Source: Posidonia oceanica
Lineage: Eukaryota > Streptophyta > Magnoliopsida > Alismatales > Posidoniaceae
DNA length: 64,000 nt
Direction: 5' to 3'
Assembly (NCBI GenBank): GCA_037176725.1
Contig: JAZBRS010000013.1
Span: 9,303,001 to 9,367,000, forward strand
Positions within the stretch are counted from its first letter, which is position 1. The number at the start of each line of letters is the position of its first letter. Both the position numbers and the translations under genes were made by a program. This document shows, in pieces, positions 59,520-64,000 of this stretch. The notes beneath the pieces were generated by a model. The model was not told the DNA's origin. It was given only the letters and a program-made list of their open reading frames with translations, and ran no database searches.

Positions 59520-60760
59520 CACTAGGTAAAATAATTTATAAATAATATATTTTTTACTTATGGAGAAAGAGATTAAAAATTATTAAAAGGTATTAAATAG
59601 AAGAAAAGATTATAATAAAATGAGCTGTAATAGAATCACCTAGACAAAGAGAGAGGAGAGAGAGGAGAGAGATGTTTATCTTTATTTAGTAGGAAATAGA
59701 AAGTAAATAGAGAATAAATAGAAAAAAAATGTATAGAGGGAGAGATGGAAATATTTAAATAATAAATATGATAAAATAAAAAAATTAGAAATAAAAATCT
59801 AAAATAATGGAATGATAATGGCATAAATGGTAACTTAATACATAAAAATATTTTTATAAATTATTAATATAAAAAATGGTAGGATAGAAGGGATTCCTAC
59901 TCTGCCACATGCATACATATAACACAAAAAAATTAATTTTGTAAATTTAAAAAATAAAAATTTAAAAATTTAAAAAATACACTTGAATAGGAAACATATA
60001 AATAATTTATTTAAATAAAAAAAAGAAATATATAGTTATAAATAAAATAGTTAGACACCACATAATGGGGGGGAATAAATAGATGCACATAATATAGGTC
60101 ATAAGTGGGTCCCCACATAATGGGGTTTTAAAAATAAAATAAACTCAAAAAGAAAAGAAAGAAAAAATGAGATTCTTAACCCTCACTGCTTTAAGGATAT
60201 ATCACATTTTTTCTCTCCTTAATAAATAGTATATGGTAGATATAAATATATAGAAACAGAGATGGAAATTTCTAAATAATAAGCATGGTGAAATAAAGGA
60301 ATAAAAATTTTAAATAATAGAATAAGAATAGCATAGATGATAACTTAATGTATAGAAGCATTTTTTAAATAAGAAATACAACAAAAGATGGTTGCAATAA
60401 AAAGACTCTTTACACATAAACACATAAATAGAATGAATAAACCCACATAATGAGATTGAAATCAAAACAGTTATTGCAATAAGTAGATCCTACGTAATAG
60501 AATTAAAAAAACAAAATAAATAAAAAAAGCAAAAAAAAAATGAAAAGAAAATTCTACTCCCTCATTACTTTAGTCTATACATTCTCTTTCTCTCTCCTAA
60601 ATAAATAATATATAGTATATTATAAATAAAAATACAAAAAGACATGGTTGCAATAGAGGGGGCATTTACACACACACATACACTTTGGAAAAATAATTAA
60701 TATTGTGAAGTCAAAAAAGAAAAAAAATGTAAAAAAACTCACGTGAATAGCAAAGAAAAA
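59520..60760. repeat. AT-rich region with diverged internal duplication
   Basis: Blocks such as TTTAAATAATAAATATGATAAAATAAA (cf. 59752) recur in diverged form near 60270 (TTTCTAAATAATAAGCATGG). CACATAATGGGG-type motifs recur at about 60060, 60115 and 60450. This suggests a roughly 500-bp unit duplicated and decayed. No gene is visible. Confidence 0.5.
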
Positions 60761-60945
60761 GGGCATTTATCATTAGAACCAATAAAAGGAATTTATCTAT
60801 CTAGACCTTATACTAGTTTAAAAAGTAACAATTTCACTTAAAAATATCTTGAGAGCATGTCATATGTCACAAATATTTGTTGAGAGCATGCTGTATGGTA
60901 TGACATGTGTCATCCTCTCTATCATATAAATTAAAGGATGACATA

Positions 60946-63900
60946 TGTAACAATCCGAGTCACTACCAACACATTCTAAAAGTTTAAATAAATTAAAACT
61001 AAAATTATTATAACATTTATAATTATCTATGGGCTAAACAACAAGAATCTGTGTCAGGAACCTGCAGTAGACAGCTACGTGACTTCGACTAGGCCTAGTA
61101 ATGGATCGGGTCTGGGTCGGGTCTACCTATATCTAGACCCAGACCCATCTTTTTTCATGGGTCCGGGTCTAAGTCTAGACCCACAATATAAAATTAGGAC
61201 CCAGACCCAGAGGTCTAATGGGTCCTCCAACCTATTTTTTTGAAGAAGGTAGATTTCTAATTGAACTGAAAACATTGTAAATAAATGTGCTAAACAATTC
61301 TCTATCAATAAATATATATCATGAACAAAATACATCCATAAATAAATATATCCAACTTCAACAACTCAACTTTGTCAATGTGCATACAACAATTCTGTCG
61401 ATATGCATACAGCAAACATTACATGTCAAAACATGATAATATTTCAGAAGTTTGTCAAGTTTCTTTTGAAATGAATCTAAGACTAATATGATACCATATG
61501 TGCCTATAGGTGTAAGGTGTTGTTTTGAAAGTGTACAAGGTTTTGAAATTAAATACTATATAATATATTATATATATCGGGTCCACGGGTCCACACGTCT
61601 GGGTATTTTTGGACCCAGACCTTACCCAGTAAATGAACGGGTCTAATGGGTCTGGGTCCACGGGTCCATGGGTCTCATTTTCAGGACCTAGACCTACACT
61701 TTACGGGTCCAGACCCGACTCATTGTCAGGCCTAACTCCGATTATATGCAATATGATCTCAAACCAGCTAATCATCTGCACTTGCAACTAAAAATACAAT
61801 AAAACACATGTGAGTGACTAGAAATTGTCACCCAACACACATCCCGCAAAAACCACGAGAAAATCGGCATAAAACCACAAAAAGGCGTAAAAATCGGTTA
61901 AAACCCCAAATCCGGGCCCACATAATCATTTTATAATAATAAAACACCTTTTCCAAAGCCTAATAAGCTAAATCGGGAAAACCAGATGTAAAACAATCCC
62001 ATTTATCTCAAAGAGAGGCCCACCAGCCCAAAACTCAGTCAAAAGCACAACGCCGCAAAAAGGCGGAAAACTCTAGGCCCAATGTAGCCAAAACTCGGCA
62101 AAAGCCACCAAACTACAAAACAGGCAAAGCTCTAGGCCTAATACGGCCAAAACAAACCAAGCACGGCCCAAACGGGCACAAAAGAAAACAACTAGTCGCA
62201 TTACCTGACGTCCAGCAACCGACCTGGCCTCAAGCAGTAGCTAGGGACTCACTCCTGCACTCACTGCACTGCCACAAACACCCGTCCTGTAGGGGAGCGT
62301 ACCCGTCACGACATTCTCACACCAGAGAAGCCTCAAAAAGCGATCCCCACTTGGGAAAGCTGTCCACACTTGGGACAAGACCACAGGACATGCAACAATC
62401 GGTGTCCACAAACTCAGTGATCTGAACCACTAGAGGTTCCTTACCCCTAGGCTCAGCGAGCACCCCAAAACAAAGGTGAGTCCCGGTGCCCGTAGCGGCT
62501 AGGGTATCACGCCCAACTACGCAGGAGTATCATACCTCCCAAGTCCGCTGCCACGATACCATTAGGTACCCCGACCCCCAAGCCTCAACCGGAGCAAAGT
62601 GTGCGACATGCCAAGAATGCCGTCGCGCCCCCGGGTCTAAATCACACGACTCCCAAGCTTCGGTCACAGAAAAACCTCGGCAAATCTTTTGCAAAACATC
62701 CATGTTTTTCCTCAGAAAACCTCTTTGAAAACATTTATCAAGTCATGGGCTAAAGCACAATAAGCCTAAAAAGAATTATTATTAAAATCATTTGAAAACA
62801 GGCTTGGGAAACATCCCAAACCAAAATTGATAGACTGAAATCCAATCGGTCGACCGAAAATCTCTGATTCGGAAAATCAAAAAAGTCCGGTTAACCGAAA
62901 ACAGGTACAGGAGTACATTCATAAAACAAATTCGACATACTAAATGAATTCGGCATACTGAAACAAAGTATGGCTGAAATCCCATTTTTCTAACTTAAAT
63001 CCTAAAACACCTGCATAAAATTCTAAATCGAGTATGCCATATACCAAAACGACCGGAATTCAATAAGGAATGCATCCATACGCACATGATGCATTCTAAG
63101 GCATAAAACACCAGAAATCACCGAAAAACCCATATTCAAGCATTATATCAACTTAAACCAATAAATCTGGCTAAAAACCATATAAATTACCAAACCACAT
63201 CCATTGCATACAAATCATGGCAAGGAACATAACTCTATAATTTCTGAGCTATTTGGAGTAAGGAGGCAGGATGTGTACCTATGGCCGGAGCACCCACGGC
63301 CAACTCTGACGATCTCGCACAACTCCGGCGATTCGCCGCTGCACTAAGCTCCGCATGGCTGTCCACGAGCTCGCTCCGCCATCAGGGGGAAGACCGGAGC
63401 TCGCCACCGTACGATCGGAGGAGGAGGAGGCCGGCAATCGCCACCACCACGTACACAGCAACAGGGAAAGGAGGAAGAAGAGAGGAGGAAGGGGAAAGAA
63501 GGTAGAGGAAGAGGAGAAGAGGTGGAGGTGGGTGAGGGGAGGAGGTGGCCTCGTCGACCCGACTAGGGCATAGTGAGGGGAGGAGGGGTGAACGGGTGAG
63601 TGGAGAGGAGAAAAATGGAGAATGAGTGGGAGAGGGAGAGAGGATGGTGGGGAGGGAGAGGAGATGGAGAGGGAAGGAGGGGGAGATGGGGGACGAGAGG
63701 GGGAGGGGGTTACGGGGAGGTGGAGGAGGAAGAGAGGAGGAGTGGGAGGGAAGGAGGAGGAGGAGAAACGAGTGGAGGGGAGGGGGAGAGAGAAGGAGTG
63801 GGAAGGGAGAGAAAGAGAGGGAGAGAGAGCGAAAGAGAAATGAGAGAGAGAGAGAGAGAGAGAAGGAGGAAGAAACGGCACCAGTACGGAAGATATGAAC

Positions 63901-64000
63901 TAAACCACCACTTGATCTCATCAATCACCATAAGTGGGGTCCACAAACAATCACAAGTGGGACCCACGAAGCCAATAACATCCGTCCACAAATACAAAAA
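60946..64000 (-). repeat. Long Gypsy-type LTR, running off the window
   Basis: It begins TGTAACAATCCGAGTCAC, the same type of end as the LTR at 10871. It shares ordered blocks with that LTR (GCTACGTGACT near 61073, then AC/GC-rich sequence, TGTACCTATGG near 63272 and a purine-rich end). No primer site lies to its left, so it is a solo or truncated LTR. The region 63420-63900 is an almost pure GA-rich tract on + that creates long spurious frames on both strands. Confidence 0.6.
61090..61734. mobile_element. hAT-type MITE inside the Gypsy LTR
   Basis: The left end TAGGCCTAGTAATGGATC and the inverted right end TAGGCCTGACAATGAGTC form a terminal repeat continuing into GGGTCTGGG. Flanks ACTTCGAC and ACTCCGAT match at 6 of 8 positions, as expected for an old 8-bp hAT duplication. 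The homologous LTR at about 11020-11045 runs through the site without insertion. Subterminal GGGTC(C/T)GGGT repeats occur at both ends. There is no coding frame. Confidence 0.82.

Noticed and set aside
63279..63924. Long open frames of 180-200 residues at the window end (Ser/Pro/Leu-rich on -, Arg/Glu/Gly-rich on +)
   Set aside because: They are overlapping products of one GA-rich tract within an LTR, open on both strands. Low complexity alone explains them.

Overview
The window is nuclear DNA from a flowering plant with a repeat-rich genome. The evidence is GT-AG introns, plant-type Copia and Gypsy retrotransposons primed by tRNA-Met, hAT elements, SMART/TRIM elements, MITEs, and two plant genes. 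The sequence does not identify the species. Two host genes are recognisable, both on the + strand. The first is a very long oxidoreductase gene covering about 5.1-55.4 kb; its 5' end lies before the window. The second is a short KRP (ICK) cyclin-dependent-kinase inhibitor gene at about 56.8-57.7 kb.

The oxidoreductase gene encodes a fusion of a short-chain dehydrogenase/reductase (SDR) with a medium-chain quinone-oxidoreductase (MDR) domain, the architecture of Arabidopsis NQR (At1g49670). I traced 16 consecutive exons by hand. They total 1676 nt and join in one open frame of 557 residues ending in Pro-Lys-Leu. About 1.7 kb of coding sequence is therefore spread over 50 kb. The introns hold almost everything else in the window, and one of them (8318-36015) is 27.7 kb.

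The transposons are nested in layers that can be ordered from target-site duplications (TSDs). 1-4287: Copia element, minus strand, in an upstream intron. 8.6-13.3 kb: Copia LTR plus a Gypsy (Tekay/Del-like) remnant with a gag zinc knuckle. 13868-35612: a Copia element, minus strand, whose roughly 5 kb body is split twice. One split is a hAT transposon (17043-22138, TSD GTAGGTAG) that itself carries a SMART retroelement (19766-20096, TSD TACAC) and a hAT-type MITE (17668-18359). The other is a non-autonomous Gypsy element (23025-34690, TSD AGTGT) with gag and protease but no recognisable polymerase. 40456-45287: a complete but coding-dead Copia element, plus strand. 50148-53239: a reduced Copia/TRIM-like element carrying an internally deleted hAT copy.

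After the KRP gene (57.8-64 kb) there is a Tourist-like MITE, an AT-rich stretch, and a long Gypsy LTR with another MITE in it that runs off the window. I found no rRNA gene, CRISPR array or intact transposase or polymerase gene. I see no evidence for an undescribed multi-gene system. The most unusual signals are the serial GTCGCC/GGCGAC mini-hairpins in the Gypsy LTR and leader, the depth of nesting inside a coding-intact gene, and the microhomology-flanked deletion that made the short hAT copy.
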